The notes beneath the pieces were generated by a model that was given only the letters and a program-made list of their open reading frames with translations, did no database searches and had not been told where the DNA came from. Both the position numbers and the translations under genes were made by a program. Below, in pieces: positions 1 to 10,556 of a stretch of 64,000 bases of DNA (positions are counted from its first letter, which is position 1; each line of letters begins with the position of its first letter). Source of the DNA: Pyropia yezoensis (taxonomy: Eukaryota; Rhodophyta; Bangiophyceae; Bangiales; Bangiaceae); the NCBI GenBank assembly GCA_009829735.1, contig CM020619.1, positions 17,055,816 to 17,119,815 on the forward strand, in the 5' to 3' direction.

Positions 1-276
1 ACCCACGACTGGCCGCGGTGGCTGCCCCCACCCACCTCCCCCCGCTCGCCCGTCCCGTGCCACGTCCGCGGCGCCCCCGCCGCTCAGTTTCCCGCGCAAT
101 TGCACGGCTTTCCCTCGGGTGGGAGCGTAACGTTGCAGCGGGGGCATGATACAATCGGGGAGGGGGGAAAATCCCCGACCCGTCCAACAGAGATGGTGGC
201 GCTACTGCTGGCCGCTTCAGCGCCCGTCGGTGCACCATACGCCTGATGCGACACGTTGCTGCACTTGGCGGCCCGC

Positions 277-1752
277 ATGGATGCCAACAAGGTGGTGTCC
301 GCGCTGCTGGCCGCGTCGGCGCCCGTGAATGTGGCAAACGCGAATGGCGACACGCCGCTCCACCTGGCAGCCTTGGAGGATCACGTGGAGGTGTTGAGGG
401 CGCTGCTGATGGCGAAGGTTCTCTTGAACGCGGTCAACAGGCAACTGAACACGCCCCTTCACCGTGCGGCCGGGGCGGGCCACATGAGGACCGTAGCAAC
501 GCTGCTCAATGCAACGGCTGCCGTGGATGCGGCCAACGCGATAGGGGACACGGCGCTTCACGTGGCGGCCTTGATGAATCACGTGGAGGTGGTGGCGACG
601 CTACTGTTTGCGGCGGCGCCAGTGAATGCGGTGAACAAGAATCACGACACGCTGCTGCTCCGAGCGGCCAGGTGCGGTCGCTCGGAGGCGGTGACGGCCC
701 TGATAGCTGCGTCGGCATCCGTGAGTGCGCGCAACAAGGTCGGTGACACGCCCCTCCATAATGCAGCGGTGTCCGGCAGGATGAAGTCGGTTGAGGCGCT
801 GCTGGCCGCGTCGGCGTCTGTAGACGCGGCAAACAAGAATCACGACACGCCCTTGCATGGGGCGGGGGGCTGCGGTCGCCCAGACCTTGTGTCGGCGCTG
901 CTAGCGGCGTCCGCGTTCGTGAATGTGAGCAACAAGGTCGGGAACACGCCGCTACACGAGGCGGCCAAGTCCGGTCACACGGCGGTGGTGAATGTGCTGT
1001 TGGCTGCGGGGGCGATTGTGAACGCGGCCAACACCGATGGCGACACGCCGCTCGGAATGACGATCAGCAGTATTGAGGCGGGGAGGGTCAAGCCTGTGGC
1101 CCTGAGGAGCACCATTGCGGTACTGGGGGCACGAGGTGCTTCTGTGCCTACGACCCAGGAGGCCGTACGCTCCCTGGCCGGCAAGCGCACGCCCCCCTGG
1201 TCCGTTCCTTCGAGCCCCTTCCTGGCAATGGAACGGGAGCAGGAGGCCGGTGTGCACAAGCAGCGGCGGGTCACCGCGCAGGTGATCCCCTTGGCCGGTG
1301 GGTCACAGATGCCCCAGGAGCCGGGGTCAGATGTTCCCTTCTATGTCCCCGATGAGGAGGCTGCTGCTCGGGAAGGCCGCACAGCCTCCGCAACCTCCAT
1401 CCCGTATCGGACCATTCTCGAAGTTCGAAGCGGCACCACAGCACCGCACGCCACACTGTCATCGGCTGTCCTATTGGAACCCCCTGGTCGCAGCGCAGCG
1501 GCTGGCTCAGGGGGCAACGGCAGCTGTGAACGACCTTCCCCGCAATCACGTGTGGCTGTTGCAGCTGGTGCGCCTGATCTGGCCCCTGCGGCACCTCTGC
1601 CTTTTCTGGCCCATGCGGCACCTCTGCCTTTTCTGACCCATGCTCCTCGAGAGCGACCCTCTGCACAAAGTGGTGAAGCAAGGGAGGAGGGATCGCGATC
1701 ACATTCGCCCCCTGGAGGAGCCGCAACCGTGCATGCTAGTGCCCAACCATAG
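277..1752 (+). CDS. Ankyrin-repeat protein, 5' end damaged or incomplete
   Basis: The protein has eight consecutive 33-residue ankyrin repeats, each with the D/NTPLHxAA...VxxLLxAxAxVNxxN pattern, and a degenerate ninth. A tail of about 220 residues rich in Pro, Ala and Ser follows. Ankyrin arrays are protein-binding scaffolds, and no catalytic domain is visible. The repeat pattern extends upstream of the chosen start: from an ATG at 193 the same frame reads MVALLLAASAPV, then meets TGA at 244-246, and resumes at once with DTLLHLAA. Either the gene was truncated by this stop and starts at the in-frame ATG at 277, or the stop lies in an unrecognised intron; CAG at 188-190 could be an acceptor. 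The repeat class resembles the second ankyrin gene at 61716. The fold is certain; the start is not. Confidence 0.75.
   Translation: MDANKVVSALLAASAPVNVANANGDTPLHLAALEDHVEVLRALLMAKVLLNAVNRQLNTPLHRAAGAGHMRTVATLLNATAAVDAANAIGDTALHVAALMNHVEVVATLLFAAAPVNAVNKNHDTLLLRAARCGRSEAVTALIAASASVSARNKVGDTPLHNAAVSGRMKSVEALLAASASVDAANKNHDTPLHGAGGCGRPDLVSALLAASAFVNVSNKVGNTPLHEAAKSGHTAVVNVLLAAGAIVNAANTDGDTPLGMTISSIEAGRVKPVALRSTIAVLGARGASVPTTQEAVRSLAGKRTPPWSVPSSPFLAMEREQEAGVHKQRRVTAQVIPLAGGSQMPQEPGSDVPFYVPDEEAAAREGRTASATSIPYRTILEVRSGTTAPHATLSSAVLLEPPGRSAAAGSGGNGSCERPSPQSRVAVAAGAPDLAPAAPLPFLAHAAPLPFLTHAPRERPSAQSGEAREEGSRSHSPPGGAATVHASAQP
1588..1641 (+). repeat. Two tandem 27-bp units inside the ankyrin gene tail
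   Basis: Two adjacent 27-bp units, differing at one position, encode AAPLPFLAH and AAPLPFLTH. This is an in-frame duplication in the low-complexity tail, so it keeps the frame and merely lengthens the tail. Confidence 0.8.
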
Positions 1753-1892
1753 CCCTCTCCCTTGCCCCGCCTTTCAAGTGCGGGAAGCTCCCCACTTCCC
1801 CCCGCCTCGAGCGGCTCCCACGAGCCCCCGCCTCCCTGCAGGGCCACCCACATGGGCCCGCTATCAGAGCCCGGGGTCTCCACAGCCGGGCC

Positions 1893-2264
1893 TTTTCGCG
1901 CGACTTTCTTACCAACGTCCTAGCCTGGGGCTGTGACGTCGTGGCCGCCAAGCTGGTGGCCTTTGTGACGGCGGGCTACCCCCCCGACGCACTTGCCTCC
2001 TTTGAGGGCTCCGTCCGCGCCGGAGTGGCGCGGGAATTCCTCAACGGCGCCGCGGTCGTGCACGCCGACGAGGCAGCCGTGGCGGCGGCCATCCCAGCCG
2101 TGCTTGGCGAGTATGGGGTACCCGCCGCGGGCCAGTCGCTTCCGTGCATGCCTTTTTCAGAGAAGCACAGGCGGCTGCCGCCGTTCCGATGGCTGGGCGA
2201 TAGGGGAGGGAGGGTCAGGGTCGGTGGAAGTATTCCGACTGTTTTCAAACGTAAATTGAACTGA
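1893..2264 (+). pseudogene. Unrecognised coding remnant
   Basis: One frame reads like ordinary protein for about 80 residues, including DFLTNVLAWGCDVVAAKLVA, a GYPPDAL stretch and an Ala-rich helix ending near GEYGVPAAG. It then degenerates into basic low-complexity sequence. There is no convincing start codon in the good part, since the first in-frame ATG candidate upstream lies in another phase. It has amphipathic helix character and resembles a short exon or a decayed fragment of a larger gene. I do not recognise the family. No splice sites could be assigned with confidence. Confidence 0.3.
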
Positions 2265-2616
2265 CATTGCGGCGAAGGGGCCGCCACGCGGCCGTCCCGA
2301 CGCCGACCATGACCACCGAGCTCGTCCCCACCCGCCCCTCGCCACCCCCAACCCAACCCGCTTTGACCCTCTGACCGCCGTGAAGGCAAAGAAGAAGAGA
2401 AGGTGGGCCACGCTGCGTAATCCCTGCCCTTACATACATAAGGCTCACCACACTTTTACAACCAGTCCACATGCGCTGAAGACGGGCCGCTGACTTCCCG
2501 CTGCCCCCCCAAAGGCATTCGGGAGTAGTGGCGGGGTAGACGTGGCTCTCTCGTGCTGGGGGCTCTCACCAGGGCAGCGCCGCCAGCATTGCCGCCCGTA
2601 TCATCATGCAGAGACT

Positions 2617-2990
2617 TCATTGGCAGATGTCTTGCCGGACGTGCCGGCGCAGAAGCGCTTTGGCTGGCTGTCCACGAGTGATCCGATCGAGGCGTTGACG
2701 ACCGTCCCCACTTCCCTCCCCGCGCTCCGGTCGCTGCGGCTCAACTGGGAGCTGGTGTCGGGCTTCCGCCGCGACGTGACGATCCCGCCCCTGCTGGAAG
2801 CGCTGACACTTACCGGCGGCATGGCGGGGCCTCACCGAGTTTGCGCCCGTGTTGCCCCGCGACCTCCCTTGCATCATCCCGTCGGCCTGGGGGGAGCCCG
2901 CGGATGTCTGCTAGTGGGCGCTCCTCCGGCTGTGCAAGCTGCACCTGGGCAACACGGTCGTCTGGGGGGCCGCAACAGTGTTGTGGTCGC
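2617..2990 (+). pseudogene. Leucine-rich-repeat-like gene fragment, decayed
   Basis: The first part reads LPALRSLRLNWELVSGF and LLEALTLTGG, which has the spacing of leucine-rich repeat strands (LxxLxLxx). Near 2830 the sensible reading moves to another frame (GLTEFAPVLPRDLPCIIPSAW), meets a TAG, then continues in that frame with LLRLCKLHLGNTVVWGAATV. A frame change and a stop within about 120 codons point to a dead copy or an exon fragment. The LRR assignment is an inference from the pattern alone. Confidence 0.35.
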
Positions 2991-3643
2991 TGAGAGCAAT
3001 GCCGTTCTGGTGGAGCTGCACCCCGGCTTTAAGAGGGGCCGGAGGCGAGAGAAGCGACCGTGTGACAACCGTGAGGACGGCACGCGCTCGCGGCAATGGG
3101 GGCCGCAGGCGCCCGCGGGGAAGAAGCAAAAGCAGGAAGGTGACAGCCCATGGCATGGGGTGGCAGGGCGGTGCGGAAAGAGGGCAAAGAGGACCATGAT
3201 GACGGCCAGGGGGGCGCTGCGCGACGGGGAGGACGGGCAGGCGAGGGGCTGCCCGCACCGCGGAGGCGGTGCAAAGCGGGGTGGATCCGAAATTGGGGAT
3301 GGGCGGGTTCGGCCCCGGCCACGAGTCTCGGGAAACTTCAGCCACGAGGCGGGGAAAAATGGGCCAACCTTGCCATGCGGCTTTTTTTGCTGTTCGGTCG
3401 GCTGTCCGCCGTGACGCCCCCAGACGCACGCCGTGCTCCCTCCCGCCCGCACCCCCCCCTTCCCCCTTCATCCGCTCGGTACGGCGCCCTCCTCTCTGCC
3501 CCCCCGCCATCCTCCCCGGTGCGGACACTGTCACATCGTCGGCGCCGCAGGCGCCGCCGCGTCCGCCGCTGCTGCCGCCGCTACCGCCGCTGCTGCTGCC
3601 GCTGCCGCCGCTACCGCCACCGTCGCCGCCGCGGGAGGGGGAG
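2991..3643. other. Upstream region of the RAD17-like gene; no gene seen
   Basis: It is GC-rich and all frames are open because AT-rich stops are scarce, so long ORFs here on both strands are not informative. The last 200 bases are C-rich and are probably the 5' untranslated or promoter region of the gene beginning at 3644. No TATA box is evident. Confidence 0.4.
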
Positions 3644-4298
3644 ATGGCGCCGCCGGCGCCCCCCCCTCGCGGGTCACGCCGCCCCGCCTCCACCGCCGCT
3701 GCCGTGGCAGCGGCCAACGCGCCAGCGGTGGGGCGGCGTCGGTCGGGGCGCTCTGCCACGGCGACGGCCGCCACCTCCGCCCCCCTCCTTCCCGCCGTCA
3801 GCGCCGATGGGGCCCCTGAACGGCCCCGTCGGTCACGGCGGCCCGGCCGGCGCGACGGTGCCGCCGGCGCAAGCGGCAGCGGCGGCGGTGGCGGCGGCGG
3901 CGGCGGCGGCGGCGGCAGCGTCGGCGGCGGCCGCAGCGGCGGCAGCGGTGGCAGCCGCCGCCGCGCCGCCGGCAAGCGCCCGCGGCCAGTGGCAACCGAC
4001 ACCAACACCTTTGGCGCCTTTGCGTCGTCCTCGTCGGACGGGGAGCCCCCGCCGCCGACGCCACCGCCGCTGCCACCTGTTGCGGCGGCCGCCGTGGCCG
4101 CTGCCACAGCAGCGGCCGCCGCCGCGCGGCGGCCGTTACCCACGGGCGCCGCCGCCGCCGCCACCGGGTCGGCGGCGGTGGTGGTGGCGCGGCGGACGCC
4201 GCGGCGGCGCGGCGGCACCCCCCCCGCGTCAGTGGCGGCCGTGGCGGCCGGCGGCGGGAGCGTCGGCGGCACCCCCGCCTACTGGCCACGCTCCATCA

Positions 4299-4338
<40 letters not shown>

Positions 4339-5231
4339 TGGTGGTAGTGGCAGCGCTGCCAAGCGGCCGCGGCGCGTGCCGCCCGCCCCAGACGGGCGGC
4401 CGTGGCCGGAGAAGCACGCGCCAACGGGTCTGGCTGGCGTTGCCGTCCACCGGCGTACCGTCGGGGCGGTGACGGCCTGGCTGGCCGCCGCGCTTGGCGC
4501 CGCCGCCGCCCCGGCCGGCGGCGACCCGACGGCGGCGGCGGTGGCGGCGGCGGTACCGCGGGTGGCGGTGCTGGTGGGGCCCCCCGGGGCGGGCAAGTCG
4601 ACGCTCCTCCGCCTCGCCGCCGCCGCGGCGGGGGTGGGCGTCGCCGAGTGGACCCACCCGCCGGGCGGCCACGCCACGTCGGCCACCGCGTCGTTGGCCG
4701 AGTTTGTGCTCGCACGGGGGTACCCAGACGTTACCGCCCCACCGGGGGGGATGAGCGGCGGTGGCGGTGGCGGCGGCGGTGGCGGCGGCGGCGGTGGCGG
4801 GGACGCGCGGCGCCTCCGGATCATTGACGACCTGCCCTACTGGGCTAGCAGCGGCGCAGAGGTGGCGCGGCTGCTCGCCGCCGCCGCGGCGGACCCGGCG
4901 GGGGACCCCCTGGCGGTGGTCATCTCGGACCGGGAGCGGGCGGCGTACCTCCGCGCGGTGGACCTGGGCGTGCCCGCCCTGGTCGCCGCCCGCCGGGCGG
5001 TGCGGGTCGAAGTGCGGCCGGTCGCCCCCGGGGCGCTACGGCGGCTGCTGCGGGCGGTGGCCGCCGCGGAGGGCCTCGACGACCCGGGGGGGGCGGCGGT
5101 GGAGGCGGTCGCCGCCGCGTCGGGGGGGGACGCCCGCGCGGCGCTGCTCGCGCTGCAGCTCCAGGCGACGGGGAGCGGGCGGGGGGCGGGGGGGGGGGCG
5201 GGGGGCAGGGGAGGGCGTGGCCGCCTGGTGG

Positions 5232-5262
<31 letters not shown>

Positions 5263-6516
5263 TGCTGCTGCCCCCCCCCGCCCGCCACAGGGGCTGGTGC
5301 CCGGCCTTGGCAGGGACGCGCCAATTGCGCTGCTGCACGCCGTCTCGCGGGTGCTGCACAACAAGGGGGCGGCCGCTGCGGGGCGGCCGCCGGCGGGGCC
5401 CCGCGGGTCCCCATCGCCCACCCCCCCGGCCGCTGGGGGTGGCAGCAGCGCTGGCGGCGCGTGTGTCGGCGCGGGTGTGGGTGGCGGCGGGGCCATGGAC
5501 GCCCCCCCCCCCCTGGCGCCACCCCCCCCCCCCCCCCCCCCGAGGACTACCTCCTGGCGGACGCCTCCATTCCCGGTGCCATCCTCCCCTTCCTCGCCGC
5601 CAACCTCCCCGCCTTTGCCGCGTCCATCCCCGACGCGGCCGCCGCGACCGCCGCCCTCTCCGAGGCCACCGCCCTTGCCGACACGGCCTGGACGGGCGGC
5701 GACGCGGCGGCCGCCGACGCGGGCGCCCGCGCCGTCACCGCCGCGGCGGCGGCGCTGGTCGGCGCCCGGGGCGTGCAGGCGGCGCTCGCCGCCCAGCCGG
5801 CGGCAGGGTGGCGGCCCATCCGGGGGTGCCCGGAACGCCGCCACGTGGCCGCCGGCCGCGCGTGGCTGGCGGGCGTCCGCGCGCACCTGGCGCGCGGGGG
5901 CGGGGGGGGGGGGCTCCGCGCCCGCGCCCTGGCGGTGGACTATGGGGGGTGGGGGGGTGGGTGGGGGTCGGGGGGGGGGGGGGGGGGGGGGGCGCCACCC
6001 CGCCCTGCCCACCGCAGAGGAGGATGGCGACGACGAGCGGGGGGCGGGGGGGGGGGGGAGGAGGCGGGGGAGCTTGAAGCAGAGGACGCGGCGGCGGCGG
6101 CGGCGGCGGCGGTGGCTGCCGCCTCGGCGGCCGCGGCCGCGGCCGCGGCGGCATTGACCGCAGAGGCGACGGGCGGCGCGGCGGCGGGTGGGGCAGCGGA
6201 CCTCGCCGCCGCCGCCGCGGCCATGGACGACGGGGTGGTGGACGTCCTTGGCGCGACCGCCCCCGCCGACGACGGTGATGGCGACGGCGACGGCGACGGC
6301 GACGGCGGTGGCGACGGCGGTGGCGTCGCGGGCGGCGCCGGCGACGGCGACGGGGAGGAGGTGGACAGCGCGGGGGACAATGACAGCGACGGGTGGGGGG
6401 GAGGCGGGGTGGGGGGGGGAGGCGGCGGCCCCCCCGTACCGCCCCCCACCGCCACCGCCACCCGTACGGTGCGGATTGTGCGGCGGCCGCCGCCGCCGGC
6501 GGGGAGGGGCGTGTGA
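3644..6516 (+). CDS. RAD17: RAD17/Rad24-type checkpoint clamp loader
   Basis: In known RAD17 proteins this AAA+ subunit, with RFC2-5, loads the 9-1-1 clamp at damaged DNA in the nucleus. Numbered from the ATG at 3644, a 250-residue disordered Ala/Gly/Pro leader precedes the diagnostic RAD17 entry motif WPEKHAPTGLAGVAVHRR (residue 254). Walker A GPPGAGKS follows at 312-319, an EWTHP segment, a poly-Gly insert, a Walker B-like IIDD at 393-396 (the expected acidic pair), VVISDRE (about 425), a VAPGALRRLL segment, the GDARAALLALQLQ lid (about 496) and RDAPIALLHAVSRVLHNK (about 557), a typical RAD17 signature. The sensible frame changes at a 20-C run (5522-5541), where the C-terminal domain begins EDYLLADASIPG. 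It changes again at G runs 5970-5992 and 6046-6058. Homopolymer length error, small introns or early decay could explain this. An acidic Asp/Gly tail ends at TGA 6514. Confidence 0.82.
5522..5541 (+). repeat. 20-C homopolymer inside the RAD17-like gene
   Basis: A pure run of 20 C encodes Pro in the linker before the RAD17 C-terminal domain. The recognisable reading moves by one frame across it, which makes its true length the deciding fact for this gene. Confidence 0.95.
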
Positions 6517-7333
6517 GTAGCGGGGGGGGGGGGGGGTTGCGCTGCTGGCGCGGCCCGCGGCGTCATCCCCGCACGGCCGGCGGGACGGCGTGGCGCCGTG
6601 GCGCCGTGGCGCTGGAGGAGGGAGGGACCCACCGTGCCCCAGCGGGGATGGGGGCACAGGCGCTCCCCCCCCCCCCCCCCCCCCGCGACGACAAGGACAA
6701 GGAAAAAGCAGAAGAGACGCGGCCGACGGCCCACGTGCGGGTGCGCCGCATCCCATCGCTTGTTACCTATCTACAGAGACTAACCCATTGTCCAAGCACA
6801 CGCCGGGCGGCCGCCGCCGACAGCGTGCGGGCGCCACCACCGCACCTCCCTCTAACTCCTCCCCCCCCCTGCGGCGCGCCGGCAGCCATGCACGCGCAGG
6901 TGGCGGGGGTCTGCTGGGGCAGCGTCGCGGCCGGCGCGGCGGTGTGGCCGCCAAGCGGCCACCGCACGGCTGCCTCCCGCCCCCCCGCACCGTGGCGCGG
7001 GGGGGGGGCGGGCATCCATCCGCCACGGCGCGGCCCCCCCGTCAGCCGCCCCCGCGCCGTGCAGAGGGGCGCACGGGCATGGCCGCGCGCTGCAGGGGGC
7101 GGCCGTTGCCGACCGCCCCTCCCCTCCGTCACCCCCCCTCCCTTGCCCCACCGCTCCTCCGCTAGCAGCAGCCGTGGCCCCACCCGGGCGGGCGCTACCC
7201 CGCCGGGGGGGCGGGCGCTCGCCGCGCGGGGGGCAGCCGCCCCAGCGCGGTCATTGGGCGGGGGGCCTGGCCACCACACCACACACCCCCTTCCCCGGCG
7301 CGGTCCGCTCCCCCGGCCCCGACGCCCCCCTCC
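6517..7333. other. Intergenic space between convergent genes
   Basis: This separates the 3' ends of the RAD17-like gene and the MscS-like gene. It holds G and C runs of more than 10 bases (near 6523, 6664 and 7020) and one short AT-richer patch at about 6755-6800, which could contain 3' processing signals. No supported gene was found on either strand. Confidence 0.5.
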
Positions 7334-8947
7334 CTACGCCGAGGAGGGCGCGTCGGAGCCCCCCCCCCCCCGGCCCGCCGAAACAGAGTCTTGGGGGGGA
7401 GCCCCCCCCCCCCCCCCCCCCGCGCTCGGCGCCACGTCAATGGTGGTCGTGGGAAAGGCAAAGTCCGCACCCGCGTCGGCCACCACCCGCGATATGCCCA
7501 GCAGCACCTCCTGGACGGTGTCGAGGAAGGCGAGGCGGCTCAGCTCAAAAAACGCGACGGCCTCAATGTCCAGGCTCGACGGCGCGTAGCGCACCCAGTG
7601 GACGATGATGCCCTTGGACGGGTCCACCCCGGGGGTGGCCACGAGCAGCTGCCGGATGCCGTCCACGACGCGGGGCACCCGCAGGGCGTCGGCGTAGCGG
7701 AGGCCAATCGTCTGGCGGAACCGCCGGTGGCGGAGGCGGCTGAGGTTGGTCACCGCCGCGGCGGAAAAGACGCTGTTGGGCACCGTCGTGGGCACGCCGT
7801 CAAAGCCCACCACCGACGAGTTGACCAGCCCCACCCGGCGGATCACCCCCTCCACCGCCGGCGGGCCCGACCCGCCCTTGCGCGCAATGATCGCGTCGCC
7901 GGGGGAGAATGGGGCGGTGACGCCCAGGAGGAGGCCGCCAACCAGATTTTCCGCCGCCTCCCGGGACGCCAGGCCCAGCGCAATGCCGCCAAAGCCACCC
8001 AGCGTCAGCGCCGACTGCAGCGGGATGCCCACCGCGTCGAGGACGGAGCCGCCCGCGACGGCCAGGATGGCCACGTCCCCCACCCGGTTGAGCAGGAACC
8101 GCGCCTTGGCAGACCCAAGCGGGCCCCGGCCGTCCACCGACCGGTCCACCACCCCGGCCTTGATGCGCGACAGCAGCCACCCCGCGTAGGCCGCGTGGGC
8201 GGCACGGGAAAAGATAGCAGACACCCGAAACGGGTCGGACACGCCCAGCAGGCCTACCGCCGCCACTGCCGCGCGGACGGCAAAGCGGGCGGCGTTCATC
8301 ATCCCAAAGAGGGCCACCTCCCGCTCCAGCCCCGCCCACAGGGACGCCCCGTACTCAATAGACGGGTGGAATAGGCGGCCCCGGTGGTCTGCAAGATGCG
8401 CCACCCACCGCACCACCGCGTGGACGGTGCGGAGGATGACCCGCGGGCGCGCAATGCACAGCACCGCCCACGCCACGTCACCCGGGCCAATGGCGAGGCC
8501 CGCCAGGAAGCGGGCCACCGCCGCCGCCGCCGCCGCCGCCGCCGACCGGCTTGCCGCGGGATCCCGCACCGCCCGCGTGACGACCGCCCACAGCCGCGGG
8601 ATGTCCACGCCGCCCACCGTGGGGGGGAGCGCCGACGGCGGTGGTGGCGCCGCCGCCCCCATCGTGACCGTGGCCGCTGCGGTGGTGGTGGCGGCGGCGG
8701 CGGCGCGGCCACCGCCCTGGCCGCCCGCCACCGCGGGTGCATCGTCCCACCGCTGCCGCCGTGGCCGCCGCAAGCACACGCCAGTGGTCCACCGCGGCGC
8801 TGCCATTGGGTGGCAGCCACCCCAGGCAGCCCCCGCCGCCGACGACACCCCGCATGGATGGCGCACCACGCGGCAGGCCACCGAACCAGCCGCAGGGCTG
8901 GAGGCGGCGGCGACGGGCACGGCGACAAAAGCCGGTGGTGCTCCCAT
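7334..8947 (-). CDS. MscS-family mechanosensitive channel, probably organellar
   Basis: MscS-type channels open under membrane tension and release ions; MSL relatives in plants protect plastids and mitochondria. From the ATG at 8947 the protein has 537 residues. The first 90 are rich in Ala, Ser and Arg with almost no acidic residue, like a transit peptide. Hydrophobic helices follow at about 143-175 and 210-235. The pore segment is at about 288-345, with the MscS-type Gly/Ala-rich run LTLGGFGGIALGLASREAAE, then PFSPGD at 346-351, the usual entry to the beta domain, and VPNSVF at 389-394. A Gly-rich tail ends the protein. The ORF stays open upstream, but the upstream part is Pro/Arg-rich and unlike protein, so the later start was chosen. 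Family assignment is firm; the compartment is inferred. Confidence 0.85.
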   Translation of the reverse strand: MGAPPAFVAVPVAAASSPAAGSVACRVVRHPCGVSSAAGAAWGGCHPMAAPRWTTGVCLRRPRRQRWDDAPAVAGGQGGGRAAAAATTTAAATVTMGAAAPPPPSALPPTVGGVDIPRLWAVVTRAVRDPAASRSAAAAAAAAVARFLAGLAIGPGDVAWAVLCIARPRVILRTVHAVVRWVAHLADHRGRLFHPSIEYGASLWAGLEREVALFGMMNAARFAVRAAVAAVGLLGVSDPFRVSAIFSRAAHAAYAGWLLSRIKAGVVDRSVDGRGPLGSAKARFLLNRVGDVAILAVAGGSVLDAVGIPLQSALTLGGFGGIALGLASREAAENLVGGLLLGVTAPFSPGDAIIARKGGSGPPAVEGVIRRVGLVNSSVVGFDGVPTTVPNSVFSAAAVTNLSRLRHRRFRQTIGLRYADALRVPRVVDGIRQLLVATPGVDPSKGIIVHWVRYAPSSLDIEAVAFFELSRLAFLDTVQEVLLGISRVVADAGADFAFPTTTIDVAPSAGGGGGGAPPQDSVSAGRGGGGSDAPSSA

Positions 8948-9983
8948 GGTGCGATCACCCGCAGAGAGCCCCCGAAGAACGCAGTGGGACGGGGGCGGGG
9001 GGAGCAGCAGCGAGTTCCGGCCGATCGGGAGGGGCGGCAGTTGCGGGCGCGCAGGGAGAAGGAAAGGAGGCTCGGGGAGGGTCGGGGGGGGGGGTGAAAG
9101 GGGGAGAAGGGGTTCCAGAGGACGGGGAGGCGTGATGGGTCCAGGGGTGGGCGAACGACGCTGGGCGGGCGGGAGCGGGGCACGGCGATGCACCACATGC
9201 ACGACGGCCACCATACTAAAGCATGGGGCCTATGCGAGCGAGCTATGAGCGCGACGCCGCTGAGGGTGCTACGCAGCCCCGCCGATGGTCAAGGGGGAGT
9301 CGCGGAGACGTGCAAAACGCAGCACGCATTTGGCCAGGATCCTCCGTGACCCCCGCGTCTGGCACCGAAAACAATGGCACTTGAACTCTGACATCTGTCG
9401 GTAGATTGCTCCTGCATGCTCCTGCCGCGTTGAGCGAGCGACGCTGCACTGTGTATCTCAGGAGAAGAAGGGGCACATTTAGATTATTAAGATACTCCAT
9501 TGAGTATTATGTGAGCCATGAGACACCAGATTTGGTAAACTACAGTTGCAGGACGCCGAGCTCGAGCAGCTGAGCCTCGCACGAGACCGTCACAGATCTA
9601 TCGCCAGCTGCCATGGGCTGCAAAGCGCTGGCAGAGTCGCCCCCCTTGCGGCCGAACGGGTCAGCCAGCTCAGCCGCTTGGCCAGCGGTGCTTGCAGCTG
9701 CTGACACTTCGATCCACCGCAGAGCCGCCGCCGGCTCTGCACGCGCGGGCACCGCCACCCACGCACCGATCGCCGCCGCCGCCAATGTGCCCCGTTGGTT
9801 CTCTCCCCGCGCGGCTCTGACCCGAGCGTGCCTTTTCCCTGAGCCTTCGCGCGTGCGGCCGCACCCCCCCGCCCCCCTCCCCCATCTCCTGCCGCTCCAC
9901 CCGCCCCTGCTCATTCCGTGCATCAATCTCGCCTCATTCCTTACCCCCCCCCCCCCCCCCTCTCCCACGTCACGGTATCAGCC
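8948..9983. other. Divergent intergenic region
   Basis: This region lies between the MscS-like gene (leftward) and the ORF at 9984 (rightward), so it probably holds both promoters. An AT-richer stretch at about 9470-9540 stands out. A C run of about 16 bases sits just before the right-hand ORF. No gene could be supported here. Confidence 0.4.
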
Positions 9984-10556
9984 ATGTCCCCCTTTCGCCC
10001 CCAGCAGCCGCTTGGCGGCCTCCCGCCCTCCCCGCCGGCCGACGGAGTCCAGAGCTCTATGCCGTTGTCATCTGCACCTTCCCCCTCATGTAGTGCCGGC
10101 GACGGCAATACTGGCGGCGGCGGCAGGGGCGTTGGCAGTGACATTGGCCGCGGCGACTGCGGCAGCGGCGGCTTCGGCGGCACGCCCCCCGTACCAACGC
10201 TTCCGCTCCTTCCCCTCCCCAGACCCCCGGGCAGTCGCGGCGAAGTGCCGATGAGCCCCACGGACACGGTATTTTCGCCTGTCACCGAAGCACTAGGCCG
10301 TGGCGGCGGTGGTGGGTGGGCACGTTCTCTGCTGGGGCGGCGGGCGGGGGGCGGGGGGGGGAGCGGCGGTTGGGAAGCGGGGGAGCGTGGTGCCGCTGGT
10401 CTAGGGGGGGAGGAAGAGGACACGGCGGGGGGGAAGGGGGGGCGAGGCGCCTGGAGTGTGGTGCCTGGGGCGGGGGCAGCACCTGCCGCCCATGGGCTAG
10501 GAGGGGGGGGGAGGGCGGGAGGTGGGGCGCCAGGGGGGAAGCCGCTGTCAGAGTAG
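9984..10556 (+). CDS. Hypothetical Gly/Pro/Ser-rich protein
   Basis: The ORF encodes 190 residues from the ATG at 9984, chosen because the in-frame codons before it read through a C run. The N-terminal half is Pro/Ser-rich and includes MSPFRPQQPLGGLPPSP and MSPTDTVFSPVTEALG. The second half is almost all Gly, Ala and Arg. No domain, signal peptide or membrane segment is visible. The opposite strand is also open over most of this stretch. The protein would be intrinsically disordered. It may be real but nothing recognisable supports it. Confidence 0.3.
   Translation: MSPFRPQQPLGGLPPSPPADGVQSSMPLSSAPSPSCSAGDGNTGGGGRGVGSDIGRGDCGSGGFGGTPPVPTLPLLPLPRPPGSRGEVPMSPTDTVFSPVTEALGRGGGGGWARSLLGRRAGGGGGSGGWEAGERGAAGLGGEEEDTAGGKGGRGAWSVVPGAGAAPAAHGLGGGGRAGGGAPGGKPLSE

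Noticed and set aside
3150-4472. Long plus-strand ORF overlapping the RAD17-like gene, with similar long ORFs on the minus strand (2911-4272, 4837-6756)
   Set aside because: They are other-frame readings of GC-rich codons, made of Arg/Pro/Gly. Only one frame carries the RAD17 motifs.
8427-9248. 273-codon plus-strand ORF opposite the MscS-like gene
   Set aside because: It overlaps the conserved channel gene and is itself Ala/Arg/Gly low complexity.
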